DNA of 64,000 nt, from NCBI GenBank assembly GCA_016711435.1, contig JADJSY010000003.1:62001-126000 (forward strand), read 5' to 3'. Below, one piece after another: positions 53,432 to 61,144 of the stretch (its first letter is position 1; each line of letters starts with the position of its first letter). The notes beneath the pieces are model-generated. The model was given only the letters and a program-made list of their open reading frames with translations, made no database searches and was not told the origin of the DNA. Both the position numbers and the translations under genes were made by a program. The DNA comes from Lewinellaceae bacterium. GTDB lineage: Bacteria; Bacteroidota; Bacteroidia; Chitinophagales; Saprospiraceae.

Positions 53432-54295
53432 ATGAAAAACCTGTTGCTAACGATCCTGCTTGCCTGTATTTCGTGGCATACTTCGGCTCAAAAAATGTAC
53501 CTGAAACCAAGCATCGGCATAGTCGAAAACCCTGAAAACGACAGTATTCTGGCCGCTGCGGGTTATTCCTGCATGGTCGTATCCATCAGCAGGTACATTT
53601 CACCCCGAACCGTTTCAGAGGAGGCATTTCACAAAAATGTGGCGCTTTTTCAACAACTGAAAACACCTGTTTATGCCGTCAATATATTTATTCCCGGGGA
53701 ACTGAAATTAGTCGGCCCCAAAGTAGATGAAAAAGCGGTTCTGGCTTATGTGGACAGTATCATGTACCGGTTGAGCCAAACCGGTACCCGCCTGATTATC
53801 TGGGGCAGCGGCGGCGCGCGGCGGGTACCGGAAGGCTTTGACAGGAAAGTTGCCAGGCGACAAATGATTGCCATCGGAAAAAAAATCGCAAAAATCGGTG
53901 CGCGTTATAATATCGTTGTAGCCCTTGAAAACCTGAATTCTTCCGAAACCAACTTTATCAATACGGTAGAGGAAGCGTTGTACATCGTCAAAAAGGTAAA
54001 CCACCCCAACTTGCGTTTGGACGCGGATATTTACCACATGCTCAAGGAAAATGAACCGCCCGACATCCTTGCCAAAACCGGGAAATACCTGATTCATGTG
54101 GAAATCGCCGAAAAAGAGCAGCGAACGCCGCCGGGTGTCATGGGCACTAATTTCCGGCCATTCCTAAGCGCGCTTCATAAGATAGGCTACCACCAAAAAA
54201 TCGGCATCGAAGGCCGGTGGAAAAACCTGTCAGAGATGGCAGCGCCTTGTTTGCAATACCTTCAGAATCAGATAGATGAAGTGTACGAGCGGTGA
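53432..54295 (+). CDS. Exported sugar isomerase/epimerase-like TIM barrel (AP endonuclease family 2)
   Basis: A 287-residue protein with signal peptide LLLTILLACISWHTSAQ. The TIM-barrel family signature includes IVVALENLNSSETNFINT, RLDADIYHMLKEN, LIHVEIAEKEQ and GIEGRWKNLSEM, where His, Asp and Glu residues would bind a divalent metal. Members isomerise or epimerise sugars, or open 3-keto-glycosides. Convergent with the GH2-GH53 gene with only six bases between the stops. Confidence 0.8.
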   Translation: MKNLLLTILLACISWHTSAQKMYLKPSIGIVENPENDSILAAAGYSCMVVSISRYISPRTVSEEAFHKNVALFQQLKTPVYAVNIFIPGELKLVGPKVDEKAVLAYVDSIMYRLSQTGTRLIIWGSGGARRVPEGFDRKVARRQMIAIGKKIAKIGARYNIVVALENLNSSETNFINTVEEALYIVKKVNHPNLRLDADIYHMLKENEPPDILAKTGKYLIHVEIAEKEQRTPPGVMGTNFRPFLSALHKIGYHQKIGIEGRWKNLSEMAAPCLQYLQNQIDEVYER

Positions 54296-54301
54296 TTTTA
54301 C

Positions 54302-57300
54302 TTATTTGTCCAGGTACTGCTTTTTAAATTCATCATACAGCTTCAACCAGTCATTCGACTTTCCTTCCCGGTCGAAGATAGATTCCCAGGTACTCAGGGG
54401 TTCCCAAATGCAGGTACCTTTTCCTTTTCCACCCGGCAAATCAAACGCAATTTTGTGTACTTCCTCCTTTTTAGCGGAATACTCGACCACGATCACATCT
54501 TTATCAAAACGACGAACCAGGTCGTTGAGGTTATCACGCAAATCATCCAGCGTGCCATGCCATTTCGGGTAGTACGACTCCCCGATGACATCAAAATGAA
54601 CGCCGCGCCGGATCATGTTTTCAATAAAAAATACCGACTCGTCATTTTGTCCGCCCAGCGCAACGTGGAGCATCATCACAATGTTCGGATCAGCGGCTTT
54701 GGTGGCGGCGGTGCCTGCACAGAGCAGTTGAGCCAGGCTGTCTAAGTTGGCGACCGCGCCCTCCGGCCAGACGATACCGTGGTTGATTTCGTTGCCGATC
54801 TGCACCATGTCGGGCGAAGTGCCCTGCGCTTTCAACTCGCTGATGACTTGAAAGGTATAGTCGTACAGCGCTTTTTTCAGGTTTTCAAAATCAAGTCCTT
54901 CCCAGCCTTTCGGTTTAAATTGTTTGCCCGGATCCGCCCAGTAATCGCTGTAATGAAAGTCCAGCAGCAGTTTCATTCCCGAGGCTTTCACCCGTTTTGC
55001 CATGGCTTTGGTGTGTTCCAGGTCGCAAAACCCTTTTTGGGGCGCGTAACCTTTTTCCTGGGCCGGGTCGTTGAAAATGCGCAGGCGGACATAGTTGAAT
55101 CCGTGCATTTTCAGGATTTCGATGGCGTCTTTTTCCACGCCGTTGTCTTTGAATTTCAAACCCCGCGCTTCCAGTTCGGGCAAAAATGAAATATCCGCGC
55201 CGATCATGTTGTCTACTTTTCGGGGTTTGGCGGCTTCTCCTTTCAATACATATTTCGGATCAATCGTAACACTGGCAAGTTGAGCCAAACCGACCGTGTG
55301 AACATCGGTCGAACCGGCCCATAAATTGGGCGACCGCGCTTCAATATGAATTTTATCAGGCCTGGAACCTGCCTGAATCAGCACCTGGCATTTTCCGTTG
55401 AACAGGCTGCGCTGCCAGGCGCCATCGGCACATTTATCGGGTTCGTGGCACGAGGGATCACCGTTGCCGACGCCGATGATTTTGGCGTCGCCTTCCATCA
55501 CAAACTGGATCATATTGCTGGCATCAGGCACCTCACGGCCTTCGTTGTCGAGTACCGTCACATTCATCACCGAAACGTCCTGCCCATCGGCCAGCATAGT
55601 CGTTTTATAGGGCGTCAACACGATTTCAGTCGGGACGCCGGTGGTTTCGACTTTGGCTTTCAGGATTTTACCTTTTTTATAACCCAGGGCTTCGAGTTTA
55701 CCGGGCTGGTAAATGACCGACCATTTCAGGTGTCCGTTGCGGGGCATTGTTTTTTTGCCCTGGCTGGTTCCATTCAGAAACAATTCGACTTCTTCAGCGT
55801 TGGAATTGACCCAGACCTCGATGGGTTGGCCACGTTTTCCCCGCCAGTTCCAGTGCGGCGAAATATGCAGAATGTCCTTGTCCGTCCACCAGGACTGGTA
55901 GTAGTAATAGATGTTTTTCGGGAAACCGCACATATCCATAATGCCGAAATGCGAGTTGATATTCGGCCAGATATAGGGCGTGGGTTCGCCGCGGTAGTCG
56001 AGTCCCGTCCATACAAACCCGCCCAGCCAGAAATCATTGTCGGCGGCCAGCGTCCACCAGGTTTCCGCGGTACTGGCCCACCAGGGCGCCGTGATGTCCT
56101 GGTCGGGCACATACGCCCGGATGCTGTCTTTTTCATAAATACCCCTGGTGGTCACCGTACTGCCCATTTCAGTGCCGAGTATGGGCTGAGTGGGGTGGTC
56201 GCGGTGGTAATCGGCGACGGCAAATTGCCGGTAATTGAAACTGCGCACGGGGATAACTTCATTCACACCTTTATAGACATTGGCCAGGTCGGCGGCATAC
56301 GTGGCCGTGCGGGTCGGGTCGAGTTCATTTTGTTTTTTCAGGAGTGTTTCGGCAATGTTTTTTCCGGTTGGCGTGGTGTGAATCCAGCCTTCTTCATTGC
56401 CGATCGACCACATAAACACGCTGGTCCGGCTGCGGTCGCGTTTCAACAGGCGGACAAATTGATCCATGTATTCCGCGCCGCTGTTGAGGAGCCGCGTTTC
56501 GTCCATGACCAGCATACCGAGGCTGTCGCAGGCATCGAGCAATTCCGGCGTCGGCGGGTTGTGGCTGGCCCTGTAAGCGTTGACACCGAGGTTTTTGAGC
56601 AATTTGATGCGATAATATTGCAGGTAATCGGGCAAAGCGCTGCCCACGCCCGCATGATCCTGGTGGCAGTTGACGCCCAGGATTTTTGTTTTTTTGCCGT
56701 TCAGGAATAATCCGTCCGGTTTGATTTCTACTTTTCTGAATCCGAATTTGAGTGTTTGCCGATCCACTATTTTACCCGCTTTTTTCAAATTCACCTGGAT
56801 GCGGTACAAATACGGGTCGTCCAGGTTCCAGAGCCGCGGATTGGCGAAGTTGATAACATGCGTTGTGACGCCTGATTTATTGACTTCGAGGCGTATGTTT
56901 TGCGCCGGCGATTGCGCAGCGATTTTGCCGTTCCGGTCGTATAAAACCACTTCGGTGCTCAGCGCAGCGGCGGCATCGCCTTCGTTGACTGATTCCGTTT
57001 CGACGGTGAGGGCCGCGTTTTTTCCGTCTATTTTGGCGTGTGCAAAAATGCCGTCGTTGGCGATGTGGGTGTCGTCAAATGCATCCAGCCACACGTGCCG
57101 GTAAATACCGGCGCCTTCGTAAAACCAGCCTTCGTACTGCGTGGCATCGGCCCTGACAACCAGCACGTTATCCGCTCCGAAACGCAGGAAATCGGTTATA
57201 TCGTAGGCCACACCGATGTAGCCGCTTTTGTTGTTGCCGAGGTAAAAACCATTGATCCAGAACTCCGCGTCGCGGAAAACGCCGTCAAATTGCACCTGAA

Positions 57301-57697
57301 AACGTTTGCCTTCTTCTGTTTTTGCCAGCGTAAAATGTTTCCGGTACCAGCCGATGCTTGTCGCCGGGTAATTGCCGCCGAGCGGTTTGTAGCCATGCGC
57401 CATGACATTGAATGCCGGGTCGTTGACAAAAGGCAACTCGACTGCCCAGTCGTGTGGCAGATGCAGGGAACGCCACAAACTATCCTTGAACCGCGGTTCT
57501 ACGGCTGTGTTCTGGGCGCCCCCAGATTTGGACAAAATGGTTTCCAGCCCGTAATTGAAGTCTTTTTCGGGATTGTGGGCGTGGCCGAAAATGAATTTCC
57601 AGTCGCGGTCGAAGTTTTGACGGCTGCGGGTTTGGGCTGTGAGCAGATTAGAAATTAAGAGGAGGGTAATCAGGAATAAAGGACCAAATTTGTTCAT
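54302..57697 (-). CDS. GH2 beta-galactosidase fused to GH53 endo-beta-1,4-galactanase
   Basis: An 1131-residue exported protein with signal peptide LITLLLISNLLTAQ. Residues 25-815 are a GH2 enzyme: sugar-binding jelly roll (SIGWYRKHFTL), acid/base FMWSIGNEEGW near residue 434 and nucleophile ILGTEMGS near residue 509, followed by a DUF4982/Ig-like tail. Residues 825-1131 are a GH53 galactanase: IGADISFLPELE, acid/base MVQIGNEINHG near 967 and nucleophile VVEYSAKKE near 1072. One chain could thus cut galactan internally and trim galactose from ends. Promoter TACGTTTG close upstream. Confidence 0.9.
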   Translation of the reverse strand: MNKFGPLFLITLLLISNLLTAQTRSRQNFDRDWKFIFGHAHNPEKDFNYGLETILSKSGGAQNTAVEPRFKDSLWRSLHLPHDWAVELPFVNDPAFNVMAHGYKPLGGNYPATSIGWYRKHFTLAKTEEGKRFQVQFDGVFRDAEFWINGFYLGNNKSGYIGVAYDITDFLRFGADNVLVVRADATQYEGWFYEGAGIYRHVWLDAFDDTHIANDGIFAHAKIDGKNAALTVETESVNEGDAAAALSTEVVLYDRNGKIAAQSPAQNIRLEVNKSGVTTHVINFANPRLWNLDDPYLYRIQVNLKKAGKIVDRQTLKFGFRKVEIKPDGLFLNGKKTKILGVNCHQDHAGVGSALPDYLQYYRIKLLKNLGVNAYRASHNPPTPELLDACDSLGMLVMDETRLLNSGAEYMDQFVRLLKRDRSRTSVFMWSIGNEEGWIHTTPTGKNIAETLLKKQNELDPTRTATYAADLANVYKGVNEVIPVRSFNYRQFAVADYHRDHPTQPILGTEMGSTVTTRGIYEKDSIRAYVPDQDITAPWWASTAETWWTLAADNDFWLGGFVWTGLDYRGEPTPYIWPNINSHFGIMDMCGFPKNIYYYYQSWWTDKDILHISPHWNWRGKRGQPIEVWVNSNAEEVELFLNGTSQGKKTMPRNGHLKWSVIYQPGKLEALGYKKGKILKAKVETTGVPTEIVLTPYKTTMLADGQDVSVMNVTVLDNEGREVPDASNMIQFVMEGDAKIIGVGNGDPSCHEPDKCADGAWQRSLFNGKCQVLIQAGSRPDKIHIEARSPNLWAGSTDVHTVGLAQLASVTIDPKYVLKGEAAKPRKVDNMIGADISFLPELEARGLKFKDNGVEKDAIEILKMHGFNYVRLRIFNDPAQEKGYAPQKGFCDLEHTKAMAKRVKASGMKLLLDFHYSDYWADPGKQFKPKGWEGLDFENLKKALYDYTFQVISELKAQGTSPDMVQIGNEINHGIVWPEGAVANLDSLAQLLCAGTAATKAADPNIVMMLHVALGGQNDESVFFIENMIRRGVHFDVIGESYYPKWHGTLDDLRDNLNDLVRRFDKDVIVVEYSAKKEEVHKIAFDLPGGKGKGTCIWEPLSTWESIFDREGKSNDWLKLYDEFKKQYLDK

Positions 57698-57731
57698 CCG
57701 ACGTTGTGTTGAAGTAGAAAATAATCTGCCT

Positions 57732-57739
57732 CAAACGTA
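57732..57739 (-). promoter_or_regulatory. -7 promoter box TACGTTTG of the GH2-GH53 gene
   Basis: An exact TAnnTTTG on the minus strand 34 bases before the ATG at 57697; no good -33 seen. Confidence 0.45.
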
Positions 57740-57779
57740 GTCATGTTTTGAAATTTTGGTGCACTCCAGGATATATTTA

Positions 57780-57979
57780 CTACAAAGTTATTTTTTTACC
57801 ACAACGGACACAAAGTGGTTTCACAAAGGACACTAAGCGTAGAGTTGACTCGTCCCGCTTGGTATTTTCTGTAAACATCGCATAAGCATTGTAAATGATT
57901 AGAAAAATGCGGTCAACTCTACGCTTAGTGTCCTTTGTGAAACCACTTCGTGTCCGTTGTGGTAAAAAAACTTTGTAGT
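57780..57979. repeat. 200-bp inverted repeat of CACAAAGG/GACACTAAG units
   Basis: Nearly perfect arms of about 68 bases: TACAAAGTTATTTTTTTACC, CACAACGGACACAAAGTGG, TTTCACAAAGGACACTAAG, CGTAGAGTTGAC and their complement at 57912-57979. The loop contains TCCCGCTTGG, a block also seen in family 3 elements. No frame is supported in the 363-base gap. Confidence 0.88.
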
Positions 57980-58064
57980 AGAGAAAATATTTTTGATTAA
58001 ATCCTTTGCAAATGCTTGATTATCAACACTGATAACCAATAACAGATAACGGATAACTACCTAC
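57980..58064 (-). repeat. Dispersed promoter-bearing element, copy F
   Basis: On the minus strand: heptamer array, GTGTTGATAATCAAGCA, TTTG (58009-58012), 19 bases, TATTTTCT (57982-57989), a degenerate -7. It points toward the GH2-GH53 gene, and its array touches the end of the GMC gene. Confidence 0.7.
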
Positions 58065-59758
58065 AAATTCCGCTTTTTCATTTCCTCCACCGCGTAATTC
58101 GCCGCCCTGGCCGTGATCGCCATATACGTCAGCGAAGGATTCTGTGTGCTGCCGGAAGTCATACAGGCGCCGTCGGTGACAAATACATTTTTGCAGGCAT
58201 GGAGTTGATTCCACTTATTGAGCATGGAGTTTTTAGGGTCATTGCCCATCCGCACACCGCCCATTTCGTGGATGTCGTTGCCGGGGTTGGCATGTGAATC
58301 ATGGGCATACACATCTTTAAAACCCGCCTCGGTAAACATTTCGCTCAGTTGTTCTATAAAATCTGCCGACATTTTATCTTCATTTTCCGACCATTCCGTA
58401 GAAATGACCAATTGCGGCATACCATTCGGATCCTTCAGGCTTTCGTGCAGGCGCACATGGTTGTTTTCACGCGGAATCACCTCGCCCATCATCCAGCCGC
58501 TGATATTCCATTCGCCCAGCGGCGGATTCAGGAGATTATTTTTGAGCTCTTCGCCGATGGCCGTGGTGTCTGCCTTAAATCCGCGGCCCGCGCCGACGCC
58601 GACCGCGTATCCACGGAGAAAATCCGTTTCCTGTTTATGCACATTCCGGAACCTGGGGATGTAACAGTGGTTCGGGTTTTTTCCTTTCGTGCGCATGTCC
58701 AAAAACTGGTCGGATTTGGCAGAAATGCGCCCGCGGTAATTGTGCCAGATAATGTATTTGCCCAAAGTGCCGCTGTCGTTGCCGATACCGTTGGGAAAAC
58801 GGGAAGAAGTGGAATTAAGCAGGATCAGGTTGGAGTTGAGTGCGCCGGCGTTTACAAAAATAACTTTGGCGTAATACTCGATCATTTCATTGGTGTGCGC
58901 ATCCACCACCCGCACGCCTTTAGCCTGGCCTTTTTTCTCGTCGTATATGATGGAATGCACAATGGAATCGGGGCGCAAAGTCATGTTCCCGGTTTTGGCG
59001 GCCCAGGGCAGCGTAGAGGCGTTGCTGCTGAAATAGCCGCCCAGCGGACAGCCCCGCACGCACAAATTCCGGTTCTGGCATTGCGCCCTACCCTGCTCCT
59101 GGTGTACTGGCTGCGGATCGGTGATGTGCGCACAACGACCCTGGATCAATTGGCGGTCTGTATATTTGGCCGCAATGGATTTTTGCAAATGCTGTTCCAC
59201 GCAGTTCATTTCAAAAGCAGGTAAAAACTCGCCATCGGGCAACTGCGGCACACCGTCTTTGTTGCCGGAAATGCCCGCAAAACGCTCCACATGCGAATAC
59301 CAGGGCGCTAAGTCCGCATAACGGATGGGCCAGTCGACTGAAAAACCATCGCGCGCAGGGCCTTCAAAATCGAATTCACTCCAGCGCTGCGTCTGTCTGG
59401 CCCACATCAGGGACCTGCCGCCGACATGGTAGCCCCGCACCCAGGTAAAGGGTTTTTCTTCTACAAAAGGGTGCACGGCATCGGGCACCGCCCAGTGTAT
59501 GGACGATTCGGTATACAAATAATGCTTGCTGATCACCGGATTTTGTTCCTTGATGGCAAGCGGCACCTGCCCGCCGTGTGGAAAATCCCAGGGATCTTTC
59601 ATGGCGGTCGGATAGTCGGTCACGTGTTTGACATCGCGTCCGCGCTCCAGTACGAGGGTTTTAAGGCCTTTTTCACAAAACTCCTTGGCAGCCCAGCCGC
59701 CGCTGATTCCGGAACCGATAACGATGACGTCGTATTTGCGTTTCTTTAAAGATGACAT
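58061..59758 (-). CDS. GMC-family FAD oxidoreductase (sugar dehydrogenase large subunit)
   Basis: A 565-residue flavoprotein with FAD motif DVIVIGSGISGGWAAKEF at the N-terminus, a GYHVGGRSLMWARQTQRWS region and C-terminal domain with HEMGGVRMG and NPSLTYMAITARAA. It belongs to the GMC C-terminal group that works with a subunit-3 protein in oxidising sugars or polyols and passes electrons to a cytochrome or quinone. The partner lies 12 bases upstream on the same strand. It lacks its own signal peptide, so may be exported as a complex with the Tat-signal-bearing partner. Confidence 0.88.
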   Translation of the reverse strand: MSSLKKRKYDVIVIGSGISGGWAAKEFCEKGLKTLVLERGRDVKHVTDYPTAMKDPWDFPHGGQVPLAIKEQNPVISKHYLYTESSIHWAVPDAVHPFVEEKPFTWVRGYHVGGRSLMWARQTQRWSEFDFEGPARDGFSVDWPIRYADLAPWYSHVERFAGISGNKDGVPQLPDGEFLPAFEMNCVEQHLQKSIAAKYTDRQLIQGRCAHITDPQPVHQEQGRAQCQNRNLCVRGCPLGGYFSSNASTLPWAAKTGNMTLRPDSIVHSIIYDEKKGQAKGVRVVDAHTNEMIEYYAKVIFVNAGALNSNLILLNSTSSRFPNGIGNDSGTLGKYIIWHNYRGRISAKSDQFLDMRTKGKNPNHCYIPRFRNVHKQETDFLRGYAVGVGAGRGFKADTTAIGEELKNNLLNPPLGEWNISGWMMGEVIPRENNHVRLHESLKDPNGMPQLVISTEWSENEDKMSADFIEQLSEMFTEAGFKDVYAHDSHANPGNDIHEMGGVRMGNDPKNSMLNKWNQLHACKNVFVTDGACMTSGSTQNPSLTYMAITARAANYAVEEMKKRNL

Positions 59759-59770
59759 GAGGGATAAAGA

Positions 59771-60289
59771 TTATTGATTGACCGGAACGCAACCGTGGTA
59801 AAATCCAGGCGCCATTTCATATTCGAGGAATCTGGTTTGCACAAACTCGGAGTTATTGTAGCCCTGAATCGTCAGTTGTTTCACTAAGCGGTAGAAGTCT
59901 TTGACCGCGTTGTCATTCCCTTTTTCAAACTGCACCAGTATCGCCTGTTGCTCCTGCTGGGAAATATCCAGAAAAGACTTCTGATGCGTCCTGCGCGCCA
60001 CACTGTCGGCAAAACGCAGCCCTGTTTTTACATTATCCGACACTTCTTTTGTGAAGCAGTCGGCCAGCATCCGCTCCACAAAACCGGACACGCCAAGCGA
60101 AACGGCGCCCGGAAGGTCCGGGGATTCAGGAATGATGGCGCCAATGATGGCGTCCAGGATATTGCGGTCGAGCAACGGGTTTTCTACAATGGGCAGCGTT
60201 TGTGCCGACCAGGCCCGCGCCCAGGCTGGAAGGCTGATCATGCCGCCGGTTGTGATGGCCAGTTGTTTGATGGCTTGTCGTCTTTTCAT
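59771..60289 (-). CDS. Gluconate 2-dehydrogenase subunit 3 family protein with Tat signal
   Basis: A 172-residue protein starting MKRRQAIKQLAITTGGMISLPA, a twin-arginine-like signal, and a helical body (LDRNILDAIIGAIIPESPDLPGA, split) characteristic of the subunit-3 family. It escorts and anchors the GMC dehydrogenase. The HypA gene follows upstream by 9 bases (60299), so the dehydrogenase pair may be expressed from the hydrogenase operon end, although the two activities are not obviously linked. Confidence 0.85.
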   Translation of the reverse strand: MKRRQAIKQLAITTGGMISLPAWARAWSAQTLPIVENPLLDRNILDAIIGAIIPESPDLPGAVSLGVSGFVERMLADCFTKEVSDNVKTGLRFADSVARRTHQKSFLDISQQEQQAILVQFEKGNDNAVKDFYRLVKQLTIQGYNNSEFVQTRFLEYEMAPGFYHGCVPVNQ

Positions 60290-60298
60290 ATCAATGAT

Positions 60299-60643
60299 TT
60301 ATTCATTAAACTCCACTTTGGAAATCAGCAATTCATCCCCTTGAACAATTTCTTTAGATGGTTTGCCGCAACTACAAATAAAGTGATAATTTTGAATACC
60401 GGACGTTTTTTTACAATCGGAACAATAAATCAAAACCGGAGTAACCGTAATTTTCAGTTGCGCATGCCGGTAGCGGGCATCATCCTCAATCACTGCCTCA
60501 AAAGCATTTTGCATGGCAATCGGCTCCACATTTGACAATTCCCCCACCTGCAAGTAGATACATTGTACCTTTTCAGGCGCCATATCCGGGTATTGTTCCT
60601 GCAAGATGTGAAAGATATTGCGAACCAGGGATATTTCATGCAT
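60299..60643 (-). CDS. hypA: Hydrogenase nickel-insertion protein HypA
   Basis: A 114-residue protein with the N-terminal nickel ligand MHEIS (Met-His-Glu) and a zinc site of two Cys pairs (IYCSDCKKT and FICSCGKP). HypA delivers nickel to the large subunit of [NiFe] hydrogenase. It is the last hydrogenase-related gene of the operon, three bases from the maturation protease. Confidence 0.92.
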   Translation of the reverse strand: MHEISLVRNIFHILQEQYPDMAPEKVQCIYLQVGELSNVEPIAMQNAFEAVIEDDARYRHAQLKITVTPVLIYCSDCKKTSGIQNYHFICSCGKPSKEIVQGDELLISKVEFNE

Positions 60644-60646
60644 GAA

Positions 60647-61144
60647 TTAAATCCGTTCAGAAGGTGTCATGATTTGTTCAACTCCCGCTGCGATAGCCGG
60701 CAAAATATCCTGCTCAAAATATAAAAGCGCTTGTTGAAAATGTTGTGCGGCTTTTTCACTGAGCTGCTGCTTCAATGCCCATTCATATCCTTGAATGGCA
60801 AATATATAACCTTGCACCGAGGCCTGGTATATTTCTTTCGTAAGCCATAATATGGTGGCCGGGTCAATTTTGTGGGTTGAAAAATGCACCGAAGCCGCCG
60901 GCCGGCATTGTTGAAAACAAAATCCTGTTTCCATTTCCTGCACGCTTGCATCAACAAAAATGACACAGTCATATGCGCTAATCAACTCGGCATCTTCCAC
61001 CTGCAATTGGTAGCGATATATCACTTCCAGATCGCTGCTTTCGGCAAACCGGTCGGCAAACAGCCAGCCCAGGGCGTCATCGCTGCGCCCATCATTGCCT
61101 ATGCCGATGAGTATCGTTCTCCTGTTATGATTTAATCCGCTCAT
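60647..61144 (-). CDS. Hydrogenase maturation endopeptidase (HoxW/HyaD type)
   Basis: A 165-residue protease: the opening ILIGIGNDGRSDDALGW is the HycI/HyaD-family nickel-sensing region with the two Asp; VIFVDASVQEMETG follows, with Asp as metal ligand. It removes the C-terminal tail of the hydrogenase large subunit after nickel is inserted. It overlaps the HoxH gene by about 20 bases, so translation is coupled to its substrate. Confidence 0.88.
   Translation of the reverse strand: MSGLNHNRRTILIGIGNDGRSDDALGWLFADRFAESSDLEVIYRYQLQVEDAELISAYDCVIFVDASVQEMETGFCFQQCRPAASVHFSTHKIDPATILWLTKEIYQASVQGYIFAIQGYEWALKQQLSEKAAQHFQQALLYFEQDILPAIAAGVEQIMTPSERI

Noticed and set aside
55346..56710. 454-residue plus-strand frame
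   Set aside because: It lies wholly antisense inside the GH2-GH53 gene, which has intact catalytic motifs; the sequence has no domain pattern.
58301..59224. 307-residue plus-strand frame
   Set aside because: Antisense shadow of the GMC oxidoreductase.
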